This document shows, one piece after another, positions 1 through 6,772 of a stretch of DNA of 7,989 nucleotides. The position numbers and the translations under genes were made by a program. The stretch is from an uncultured Clostridia bacterium. GTDB taxonomy: Bacteria > Bacillota > Clostridia > TANB77 > CAG-508. Location of the stretch: contig CAKOZB010000063.1 in assembly GCA_934131055.1 (NCBI GenBank), positions 1-7,989 on the forward strand. Direction: 5' to 3'. Positions within the stretch are counted from its first letter, which is position 1. Every line of letters begins with the position of its first letter. The notes below the pieces were generated by a model. The model was not told where the DNA came from and did not search any database. It saw only the letters and a program-made list of their open reading frames with translations.

Positions 1-4
1 ATAA

Positions 5-70
5 AGTGTTGAAGCAATTGACATTGAAGGATTAGAAAAAAAGATAAAAAAATTGCCTACATTTAGTTGA
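5..70 (+). pseudogene. Possible C-terminal remnant of an upstream coding region
   Basis: Reading from position 5 gives 21 sense codons (SVEAIDIEGLEKK..., ending LPTFS) before TGA at 68-70. The composition, an acidic/hydrophobic then Lys-rich helix, looks like a real protein C-terminus. However, an in-frame TAA lies at 2-4 and there is no start codon, so the stretch cannot be expressed as it stands. It could be the tail of a gene to the left with a single-base error or frameshift in the A-rich start of the window, a decayed fragment, or chance. The family is not recognised. Confidence 0.2.
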
Positions 71-103
71 CACATACCACTAAGGATTAATAAAAACAAT
101 GTA

Positions 104-132
104 TTGATAATTATACATAATTATGATATAAA
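104..132 (+). promoter_or_regulatory. Putative sigma-A promoter of the three-gene operon
   Basis: A -35-like TTGATA at 104-109 and a -10-like TATAAA at 127-132 are separated by exactly 17 bases. Transcription would start near 139, about 25 bases ahead of the preferred ATG at 163. The spacer contains ATAATTAT twice (107-114 and 117-124), ten bases apart. The region is so AT-rich that chance matches are easy, but the spacing and position relative to the first gene are good. Confidence 0.5.
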
Positions 133-146
133 ATAGATAAGTAAAT

Positions 147-153
147 GAGAGGA
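147..153 (+). promoter_or_regulatory. Ribosome binding site that selects the ATG at 163
   Basis: GAGAGGA at 147-153 lies 9 bases upstream of the ATG at 163. It overlaps the in-frame ATG at 145, so it cannot serve that codon. No comparable purine-rich site precedes 145. This favours 163 as the real start. Confidence 0.6.
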
Positions 154-162
154 ACAACACAA

Positions 163-585
163 ATGAACAAAAGAAATTATAGAGAAATTTATTTAATATT
201 AAATAAACTTGGAAAAGAATACATAGATAAAATACCTCCTAATATATACCAATATATAGTAGAAAATATGGATACTGAAACTGATCAGAATAATAGGATA
301 AGCAAAGAGACTATATCTTTTATTGCGGCACTTCATTATAAATATTGGTTACAGAATGAACAAGAAAAGGACAAGTTTTTAAGAATATTAACTGAAAATC
401 AAGCAAAAATGAATGAGAATAATAATCTAGAAAATATGTTCAAAAAAGGAAAAAATGAACAATTTACAGATATTAAAGCAGAGAATGAACCAGTGAATAA
501 TATGCAACTTGTTCGAGTCGAAAAATGGTATAATAAAATTATTAGATTTTTTAAAAGGATTTTTAATATAGGGGATAAGAAATAA
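163..585 (+). CDS. Hypothetical protein, 140 aa, first gene of the operon
   Basis: The function is not known. The chosen start has a good ribosome site; an in-frame ATG at 145 would add six residues but has none. The N-terminal part (residues 1-37, NYREIYLILNKLG...KIPPNIYQYI...NMD) and residues 46-76 (ISKETISFIAALHYKYWL...) read as a compact helical domain. From memory this pattern resembles short hypothetical proteins common in gut clostridia, though this was not checked by search. Residues 80-115 are Asn/Glu/Lys-rich and probably a disordered linker. Residues 119-135 (VEKWYNKIIRFFKRIFN) form a basic, aromatic amphipathic helix that could bind a membrane surface or a partner protein. There is no signal peptide or full membrane segment. 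The stop shares one base with the next start (TAATG), so translation is likely coupled to the giant protein, suggesting a dedicated partner or regulator. Confidence 0.75.
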   Translation: MNKRNYREIYLILNKLGKEYIDKIPPNIYQYIVENMDTETDQNNRISKETISFIAALHYKYWLQNEQEKDKFLRILTENQAKMNENNNLENMFKKGKNEQFTDIKAENEPVNNMQLVRVEKWYNKIIRFFKRIFNIGDKK

Positions 586-3500
586 TGACAGAAGAAGAAT
601 TAGAAGAATATCGTCAGTTAAATGCAAATGAACAAATTGAAAAAGTAGAAGAATTAGTAAAAAATTTAAGAGGCAAATATGCTGACATTTTTGCAACCTA
701 TAAAGATGTTTTTTATAGGACAAAACCAGAAGCCTTTGAAAAGGTAAGAAAATTATTAATTGATGACATAATTAGTATGAGACAAAACTATGAAAAAAGG
801 AAACTTGGAGTATTAGTTAAGAACAATATAAATTATGTAAATAAAGAACTTGCTAATCAATTTGATGATATGATATCTATTTTACTTCAAGGCAAAAATG
901 AAAATGAAACTAGTCAAATAAAACAAGAGTATATAACAAAATATATAAAAGAAAAAAATTTTATTGGCGTTGTAAAAGTATATGCGTCAGAAAATCAAAA
1001 TTCAATAGATGAATTTGGAAAATTGTATGAATTATTACAGAGTGAAGCAGTAGATAAATATTTTGATGATTGCGAGGATATTGAAACTGATGAAGAAAGA
1101 ATGCAAGCAAAAGAACAGGGCACAATAAGTTTAATTGAAGGACTAATTGATGGAAGTTCGAATAATGTTTTTGAAAATGATACTATTATAAATATGCTTA
1201 TAGCTGAAAAGGATAAATTCGATTTTAGTATTTTAATTGGTAAAATGTCTGCTGAAAAACAAATTGAACATTGCGATGAAATTATTCGATATTTAGAATC
1301 AAAATCAGAAAGTACATATGAATTTACAACGACGTTAAATTCAGTAAAAAGCGAATGTAAAAATACAGAAAAATTTAAAGCTTACTTAATACCGAAAATT
1401 CAAGAATATATAAAATCAGAAGAATCACAGGTATATAAGCTCTCTAATATCTTAAAAGAAGCTACTCCAGAAATACAAAATGAGTTGAAAGAAGATATAG
1501 AAAATTATTTGCTAGTATGTAAATCTTATGAGTTAGCGACTATATGGGAAAGTATATCAGAGGAAAAACAAAGTGATTGGATAAGAGAAATATTAAATAA
1601 ATTAGCTGACAGATATAAAGATGATCCTAAAAGTTACGAATATAGTGGCAAAATTGCTAGTATATGGGCTAACACATCAAAACAGGTGCAGAGTGAAAAC
1701 AGTGATTTATTTTTTGAACTTTATGAAAAATTAAAAGATAGCAGTAGTGAATTTGCACAAATGTGGAGTGGCACGAAGGAACAAGAAAAGTATTTTGAGG
1801 AGCTATACACAATGTTGCAAAATGAAGATCAAGATAATTTTCTGCTTACTAAAATAGATGATATATGGGAAAAAACCAATGAAAATTTACAAAGAAAATA
1901 TATTGCAATAGTACTAGATGATAATCCAAAGGATAGGATTTCTATATTTTCAAAAACGAATGAAGATATACAAAAAGAAATTTTTGAAAGAAAACAACAA
2001 GAAAATATATCTGAAAAAGAATTTGTAGATTTATATTGTGGACTTAGTGCAAACTTAAAAACAGACAAACAGGATATGTTTTGGAAATTTTTTGCGACAA
2101 ATATTCAAGAAAATCCAAAACTTGCTATTAAATTATGGGAAAATATGGGCAATCAATTTCAAAGAGAAAATTTTTATAGGGCTTTTGAATTTGTAAAAGT
2201 AGATGATGATCTACTACTTGAATTCTGGAAAAATACATATAAAAATAATGAAAGCATTGATATTGCCAAAGATTTACTTGAATATTCTAAGAATAATATT
2301 GACCTTTATAAAAGAATATATAATTATTCGGAATTCAACATAGACGGATTGTTTGAAGCAGCAATGGAAATACAAAAAGACAATTTTGATAATCAATTAC
2401 GTTTGTGGCAAGGAATGTATGAATATAATCAAAAAGAACATGCTGAGTGGCTTATTAAAAGTTGCGAAGAACATAAAGATAACACAAAAGATGTATTGAA
2501 TTTATGGAATACAAGCAAAGCTGGTATACAAAAAAGTAATCCTCAAATATTACATAGTATATTAAATAGCAAAGATTTACCTAAAGCTGGATATTCGTAT
2601 TTATTGCAGAATACCACAGAAGAATTACTCACAGAAGATATTATGTTAAAACTTATGGAAAAAATAGATGAAAAAGATGCTTCAAGTATGCTAGAGAGGT
2701 ATAATTTGCTAAAGAAAATGAATCCAAGATTGAATACTTCTTTGAATTTAAGTATGCTAAGAAGAGAAATATCGGATAGTTTTGGAATAGATAAAATTGT
2801 AAAATTATCGACAGATGTAGAGTTACAAAAGAAACTTGAAGCACACATGGAAGATAAAAATTTTATGCATGTAATTAGCAATGTTGCTAAAAGTAGTCAT
2901 AATTGGGTATTAGAAATTAGTACAATCTGTAGAAACTTAGATGAACATTCGGAGTTAATGGAAAGCATTAAAGATAAAAATTTAGATGAAAAGCAGTTAA
3001 AATTATTGTATTTGTGCTTGTTAGAAGAAAAAAACTGGTTTAAGGTAAACTCATTAGGAGATTTGGAAGGTTATTCAGATAAAAGAAGAAAAATGTGTTG
3101 TGAAATTTTAGAGGGAAAAGATGTTGCAGGAGAAATGTCTGAAGATTTTTCAAAATTAACCGAAGATGAAAAGAAAATATTTGCGGTACTAGAATTATCA
3201 TATGGAATGGATATAGAAACAGCAAAAAATTTGGTATATAAATATGGAAAAGATATTGACCAGATTTCAAAAGAACAACCGCAAAATAAGACAGTAGAAG
3301 AAATCAAAGTGCTTTCTACAATTTTAAAATTAACAGGAAAAGAAGCAGAAGAACTATATAGAGATAATCAAATTAAGATTCAAAATTGGTACGATATTGA
3401 GTTTTCTACTGGAGCACATATTGAGGAACAAGCATTAGAATTATATGAGGAAATGTATAGAGATGCTTTAAAAGTGCAAGAAGTTCAACTTGAAAGTGTA

Positions 3501-5378
3501 CAGTATCAAGGAAGAAAAGTCCCTGTTACAGAGGTTGTGGGAGATTTTAAGGCATTTATAAGGGTAGAAGGCGCTTATAGCATGTGGGAAGAACCAGAAG
3601 ATTTTTCTACATATTTTGACGATGTGGACCCATATGGAAATGGAAATTGCAAGAGCTTTGTGGCAAATAATTTACTTGCAAGAGCAAGACCAAAAGGACC
3701 AACATTTGGTTTTAATCAATGTAAAGAAAATTCATTTCTTTTAATGGCTCCTTGGGATATAGCATCAAATAGAGCTAATTATTCTTTTTCTACGTCAAGT
3801 GCAAATTGGGACTATAAAAAAGGAGTGCAGTTTAGAACACCAGAAAATATGATTGATGCTACAAGAGATAATCATAATGAAGTTGTAACACAAAAGTGGT
3901 TCTGGAATGAACAAGAACAAAAATTAGAAAGGGATAAGCCCGATTTTGTTATATATATGAAAACAAGTTTGAATCCAGAAGAAGATCCTCAATATAAAAT
4001 GAGTATTAAGGCTGCTGCACAACTAGGAATACCAATGAAAATTATTGATTTTGAGAAAAATATTCAAAGAGAACAACAAAGAGTAATAAAATATTTGCAA
4101 GTATTAGAAGGAAAAATTCCGAATGATACAAAAATGACAGATGAACAACTAATAAGAAGGATAATTCTAGATACAGAAAATAATAGGGTTGCAATGAGAT
4201 TTGCAGACGAAGAATACCAAAGTAAGTATTTTACGTCAGAAACAAGAGATTCTATATATGATGCAATTAGTCAAAGAATAGTAGAAGAAAAGGATAAAAA
4301 TCCAGAAAAATATAAGGTACTTAAAAGATGCTTTGATGAAACTATGTTATTGGAAGAACAAAAAGAACATACTAATACAGGGTATGCCACAGATTCAGAA
4401 AGAGAGCATGGTTTTTATGTTAGACAAAGAGCAAAAGCAATGGATACTGAAAAAATAGAGGAGTTCGGTTGTAGAACTGAAACCGAAAATGAAATTCGAA
4501 ACAAATTGGAAAATGTCTCAAAATTACCATACTATAAAGGAAATAAAGCACACTCAATAGAACATATAGAAAGAGTAACATTATTTTCCGGAATATTGGC
4601 CGAAATGGAGTGCATTGATGAAGAAAGTAGAACAAGTCTATTGGCTGCTGCTGCATTTCATGATAGTGGTAGAGCGGGAAGAGATGGAAACACAGAACAT
4701 GCAGAAGCAAGTGCTATTCAAGTAAAGAAATATTTAGAAGAAAATCCGGATAATCCTTTTGGAATAACTAGAACAAATATTGGAATAATTCAAACAGCTA
4801 TACATTACCATGAACATGCAGAAAGAAATATTGGTCATATAGACGAAGAAATGATTGAAAAACTTGCAAAGGGCTACAATGTAAAAGAAAAGGATTTTCA
4901 AAGAACAAAAAAGATATGCGAATTATTAAAAGATGCCGATGCTTTAGATAGGTGCAGATTTGCTAATAGAGCTACATTGAATCCAGATTTTTTAAGGAGT
5001 AAATCTGCAAGAACCACCGGAATGATAAATTTTGCCAGAAATGTTAATAATGAAATGGCTAAATATGCTTTGATTAACGTATATGGAAAAGAAAAAGGTG
5101 ACATTATGCTAGGTGCAGAAGTTGCACAATTACGAAAAGCAAGAGTAAAACGAGCTGAAAGTGAAGATTATGTTGAGCCAACAATTCCTGTACAGGTGCT
5201 ATTGGAAATAATAGGTTTAGAAAAAGAAAATGAAATGCAAAAAAACAATGAAAAACTACTAGGACTGTATGAAAGATATGGTGTTACAAAGGAAGACATT
5301 CAGACTGTGGCTAGAGTTTTTGAAGAAAGAATGAATGGCAAAAGTATAGAAGAAGATAAAGAAAGGTATGAAAGATAA
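585..5378 (+). CDS. Giant (1597 aa) helical-repeat protein with C-terminal HD phosphohydrolase domain
   Basis: Residues 1-310 are charged and helical. Residues 312-660 hold about ten degenerate units of 27-40 residues, each with an aromatic (usually Trp) after two hydrophobic positions: W321, W361, W394, W428, F455, Y484, W518, W548, W608, W641. This suggests an alpha-solenoid. Residues 855-925 contain a small helical module (SYGMDIETAKNLVYKYGKDI). Residues 935-1160 form a mixed alpha/beta domain I cannot name; landmarks are NGNCKSF, SFLLMAPWDI, STSS, HNEVV, PDFVIYM and AAQLGIPMKIID. Residues 1305-1480 are an HD-type metal phosphohydrolase domain with H1323/H1327, H1359-D1360 in FHDSGR, E1371-H1372, H1407/H1409/H1411 and D1450/D1452/D1455 in KDADALDR. 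HD domains cleave phosphoester bonds of nucleotides or related molecules; the substrate here is unknown. No signal peptide or membrane segment is visible, so a cytoplasmic location is inferred. The ATG overlaps the preceding stop by one base, with AGGGG at 570-574 as a likely ribosome site. The reading frame is intact throughout. Confidence 0.9.
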   Translation: MTEEELEEYRQLNANEQIEKVEELVKNLRGKYADIFATYKDVFYRTKPEAFEKVRKLLIDDIISMRQNYEKRKLGVLVKNNINYVNKELANQFDDMISILLQGKNENETSQIKQEYITKYIKEKNFIGVVKVYASENQNSIDEFGKLYELLQSEAVDKYFDDCEDIETDEERMQAKEQGTISLIEGLIDGSSNNVFENDTIINMLIAEKDKFDFSILIGKMSAEKQIEHCDEIIRYLESKSESTYEFTTTLNSVKSECKNTEKFKAYLIPKIQEYIKSEESQVYKLSNILKEATPEIQNELKEDIENYLLVCKSYELATIWESISEEKQSDWIREILNKLADRYKDDPKSYEYSGKIASIWANTSKQVQSENSDLFFELYEKLKDSSSEFAQMWSGTKEQEKYFEELYTMLQNEDQDNFLLTKIDDIWEKTNENLQRKYIAIVLDDNPKDRISIFSKTNEDIQKEIFERKQQENISEKEFVDLYCGLSANLKTDKQDMFWKFFATNIQENPKLAIKLWENMGNQFQRENFYRAFEFVKVDDDLLLEFWKNTYKNNESIDIAKDLLEYSKNNIDLYKRIYNYSEFNIDGLFEAAMEIQKDNFDNQLRLWQGMYEYNQKEHAEWLIKSCEEHKDNTKDVLNLWNTSKAGIQKSNPQILHSILNSKDLPKAGYSYLLQNTTEELLTEDIMLKLMEKIDEKDASSMLERYNLLKKMNPRLNTSLNLSMLRREISDSFGIDKIVKLSTDVELQKKLEAHMEDKNFMHVISNVAKSSHNWVLEISTICRNLDEHSELMESIKDKNLDEKQLKLLYLCLLEEKNWFKVNSLGDLEGYSDKRRKMCCEILEGKDVAGEMSEDFSKLTEDEKKIFAVLELSYGMDIETAKNLVYKYGKDIDQISKEQPQNKTVEEIKVLSTILKLTGKEAEELYRDNQIKIQNWYDIEFSTGAHIEEQALELYEEMYRDALKVQEVQLESVQYQGRKVPVTEVVGDFKAFIRVEGAYSMWEEPEDFSTYFDDVDPYGNGNCKSFVANNLLARARPKGPTFGFNQCKENSFLLMAPWDIASNRANYSFSTSSANWDYKKGVQFRTPENMIDATRDNHNEVVTQKWFWNEQEQKLERDKPDFVIYMKTSLNPEEDPQYKMSIKAAAQLGIPMKIIDFEKNIQREQQRVIKYLQVLEGKIPNDTKMTDEQLIRRIILDTENNRVAMRFADEEYQSKYFTSETRDSIYDAISQRIVEEKDKNPEKYKVLKRCFDETMLLEEQKEHTNTGYATDSEREHGFYVRQRAKAMDTEKIEEFGCRTETENEIRNKLENVSKLPYYKGNKAHSIEHIERVTLFSGILAEMECIDEESRTSLLAAAAFHDSGRAGRDGNTEHAEASAIQVKKYLEENPDNPFGITRTNIGIIQTAIHYHEHAERNIGHIDEEMIEKLAKGYNVKEKDFQRTKKICELLKDADALDRCRFANRATLNPDFLRSKSARTTGMINFARNVNNEMAKYALINVYGKEKGDIMLGAEVAQLRKARVKRAESEDYVEPTIPVQVLLEIIGLEKENEMQKNNEKLLGLYERYGVTKEDIQTVARVFEERMNGKSIEEDKERYER

Positions 5379-5501
5379 ATGGAAAAAGACGAAAATGAAA
5401 AAGAGAAAGAGAAAGATATAGTGTATGAAAGAACTCTTGAGTTAAAAAAAATGTTGGAAGAGTTGAAAAAGTCACAGAAAAAAGATGAAGAAGAAAGATA
5501 A
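5379..5501 (+). CDS. Small highly charged coiled-coil-like ORF, 40 aa
   Basis: ATG at 5379 follows the stop of the giant gene with no gap, and the frame runs 40 codons to TAA at 5499-5501. In the product (MEKDENEKEKEKD...), 27 of 40 residues are Asp, Glu, Lys or Arg. A short hydrophobic strip (I14, V15, L20, L22, M25, L26, L29) is compatible with one amphipathic or coiled-coil helix. AAAGG at 5362-5366 is a modest ribosome site 12 bases upstream, and coupling to the upstream stop could also drive translation. There is no family recognition. It may be a real third member of the operon, or simply A/G-rich sequence that stays open by composition. Its C-terminus (KKDEEER) resembles that of the giant protein (EEDKERYER), which could reflect a small duplication. 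Confidence 0.45.
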   Translation: MEKDENEKEKEKDIVYERTLELKKMLEELKKSQKKDEEER

Positions 5502-5533
5502 ATTGATATTAGAAGTTTTATGTAATTTTTCTC

Positions 5534-5562
5534 TTGTACTTTACACAATTTGAATATATAAT
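5534..5562 (+). promoter_or_regulatory. Putative sigma-A promoter of pta-ackA
   Basis: TTGTAC at 5534-5539 and a perfect TATAAT at 5557-5562 are separated by 17 bases. Transcription should begin near 5569, giving a leader of about 36 bases before the pta ATG. No clear intrinsic terminator is visible between 5502 and 5533, so some read-through from the upstream operon is possible. No convincing catabolite-response (cre) or CodY site is seen. Confidence 0.65.
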
Positions 5563-5588
5563 ATAGATGTCAAAAGTTAAGTACTGAT

Positions 5589-5594
5589 AGGAGG
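5589..5594 (+). promoter_or_regulatory. Ribosome binding site of pta
   Basis: A perfect AGGAGG lies 10 bases upstream of the ATG at 5605. This is a strong site, as expected for a highly expressed central-metabolism gene. Confidence 0.85.
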
Positions 5595-5604
5595 AAAAAT
5601 AAAC

Positions 5605-6609
5605 ATGACATTTATAGAAAAAATGAAAATGCAAGCAAAGCAAGACATTAAAACTATTGTGCTTCCGGAGAGTGAAGATTTACGTACTCTTGAGGCAACA
5701 GAAATAGTTCTAAAGGAAGGCTTTGCTAATATTATTTTAATAGGTAATCCACAAGAAATAAATGAATTAGCTGAAAAAAATAATATAAATTTAAATGGAG
5801 CTCAAATTGTAAATCCTGCAACTTCTGCTGATTTTAGCAAATATGCTAACGATTTATATGAATTAAGAAAAAATAAAGGTATGACTTTAGACCAAGCAAA
5901 AGAGCTATTGAAAACATATAGCAGATATTTTGCAACAATGATGGTAAAAGAAGGAGATGCTGATGGATTCGTTTCTGGTGCATCACACCCAACTTCAGAT
6001 ACATTAAGACCAGCCCTTCAAATTTTGAAGGCTGCACCTGGAACAAAATTGGTATCTGCATTTTTCGTAATGGTATTGCCAGACAAAGAATTTGGAGATG
6101 ATGGAGTATTTATATTCGCAGATTCTGGATTAAACGAATATCCAGATGCAGATGCTTTATCTGAGATTGCAATATCATCAAGCAAGAGCTTTAAAGAGTT
6201 AATTGGAGACGAGCCAAAGGTTGCAATGCTTTCATATTCAACACATGGAAGTGCTCATTCGCCATTAACAGATAAAGTTATAGAAGCAACAAAATTATTG
6301 AAAGAGAAAGCACCAGATTTAATAAGCGATGGAGAAATTCAGTTAGATGCTGCAATTATTCCAGAAGTTGCTGAAAGAAAGGCACCAGGAAGCCCTCTAC
6401 AAGGTAAAGCAAATATATTGATATTCCCAGATTTGGACGCTGGAAACATCGGCTATAAACTAACACAAAGGTTCGGACACGCAGAAGCATATGGACCATT
6501 ATGCCAAGGTGTTTCTAAAGCCGTAAACGACTTATCAAGAGGTTGTTCAAGCCAAGATATTGCTGGTGTTGTAGCAATAACAGCAGTACAGGCTCAAAAA
6601 ATAAACTAA
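5605..6609 (+). CDS. pta: Phosphate acetyltransferase (phosphotransacetylase)
   Basis: It catalyses acetyl-CoA + phosphate to acetyl phosphate + CoA, the first step of the cytoplasmic acetate branch. The 334-residue length matches the short form typical of Bacillota and Archaea, a single PTA/PTB domain without the N-terminal extension of long Pta. Diagnostic stretches are VLPESEDLRTLEA (19-31), SGASHPTSDTLRPALQ (124-139), LSYSTHGSA (209-217), KANILIFPDLDAGNIGYKL (268-286) and NDLSRGCSSQDI (308-319). S311, R312 and D318 correspond to the catalytic Ser-Arg and Asp known from the Methanosarcina thermophila enzyme. One deviation is GVSKAVNDL (302-310), where most family members have KPVNDL. The gene has its own promoter and a strong ribosome site, and ackA follows on the same strand. 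A phosphate butyryltransferase is less likely, given the ackA partner and the strong Pta motifs. Confidence 0.97.
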   Translation: MTFIEKMKMQAKQDIKTIVLPESEDLRTLEATEIVLKEGFANIILIGNPQEINELAEKNNINLNGAQIVNPATSADFSKYANDLYELRKNKGMTLDQAKELLKTYSRYFATMMVKEGDADGFVSGASHPTSDTLRPALQILKAAPGTKLVSAFFVMVLPDKEFGDDGVFIFADSGLNEYPDADALSEIAISSSKSFKELIGDEPKVAMLSYSTHGSAHSPLTDKVIEATKLLKEKAPDLISDGEIQLDAAIIPEVAERKAPGSPLQGKANILIFPDLDAGNIGYKLTQRFGHAEAYGPLCQGVSKAVNDLSRGCSSQDIAGVVAITAVQAQKIN

Positions 6610-6626
6610 ATGTTATGTGAATCAAT

Positions 6627-6739
6627 AATAGAAATAATTTGTTTTTTAAAATTAAACATGTCGTGCTTGATCGGGGCTCATTCGACCACTCAAGGCGCAC
6701 TTCCAGTTTAATTTAGCAAAAACGAAAATTATTTCTATT
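6627..6739 (+). promoter_or_regulatory. Long inverted repeat / structured RNA element in the pta-ackA gap
   Basis: The 14-base left arm AATAGAAATAATTT (6627-6640) is perfectly complementary to 6726-6739. Moving inward, 6641-6646 pairs with 6718-6723 and 6649-6657 with 6706-6714, broken only by small internal loops. The 48-base cap (6658-6705) is 27/48 G or C, far richer than its surroundings. It can fold further: GTGC 6663-6666 with GCAC 6697-6700, TTGA 6667-6670 with TCAA 6690-6693, and TCG 6671-6673 with CGA 6683-6685. No U-run follows, so it is not a simple terminator. It ends about 20 bases before the ackA ribosome site. It may be a cis-acting leader or processing element that tunes ackA relative to pta, a riboswitch-like RNA, or a small hairpin-type mobile element. 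No known RNA family is recognised. Confidence 0.6.
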
Positions 6740-6760
6740 GCAAGTAAAATAACGTAAAAA

Positions 6761-6767
6761 GGGAGGT
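6761..6767 (+). promoter_or_regulatory. Ribosome binding site of ackA
   Basis: GGGAGGT at 6761-6767 lies 5 bases upstream of the ATG at 6773, a strong canonical site. It sits outside the inverted repeat, so the hairpin does not occlude it in the simplest fold. Confidence 0.85.
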
Positions 6768-6772
6768 AATTT

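Noticed and set aside
67..95. Perfect TTGACA at 67-72 as a second promoter
   Set aside because: No good -10 lies 16-18 bases downstream (only ATAAAA/TAAAAA), so the 104-132 pair is preferred.
145..162. Upstream in-frame ATG as the start of the first gene
   Set aside because: Its only nearby purine-rich site overlaps the codon itself, whereas that site is well placed for the ATG at 163.
312..585. Signal peptide or transmembrane helix in the small first protein
   Set aside because: The C-terminal WYNKIIRFFKRIF segment is too short and too basic to span a membrane; it fits a peripheral amphipathic helix better.
2543..2881. Minus-strand open frames within the giant gene, such as this one and those at 1829-2068, 3040-3307, 4420-4710 and 4898-5104
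   Set aside because: Their Ser/Phe/Leu/Ile-rich products are what the complement of AAA/GAA-rich coding sequence gives. They have no ribosome sites or protein-like motifs and lie wholly inside a well-supported gene.
5502..5604. cre (catabolite response) or CodY operator upstream of pta
   Set aside because: Scanning for TGAAARCGYTTTC-like and AATTTTCNGAAAATT-like sequences found only partial half-sites.
6515..6700. Minus-strand 61-codon open frame running into the pta-ackA gap
   Set aside because: It overlaps conserved pta codons and half of the hairpin element, and its product is low-complexity Leu-rich.
6627..6739. Intrinsic terminator between pta and ackA
   Set aside because: The stem is too long, its base is AT-rich and no U-run follows; 6740-6760 reads GCAAGTAAAATAACG and similar.
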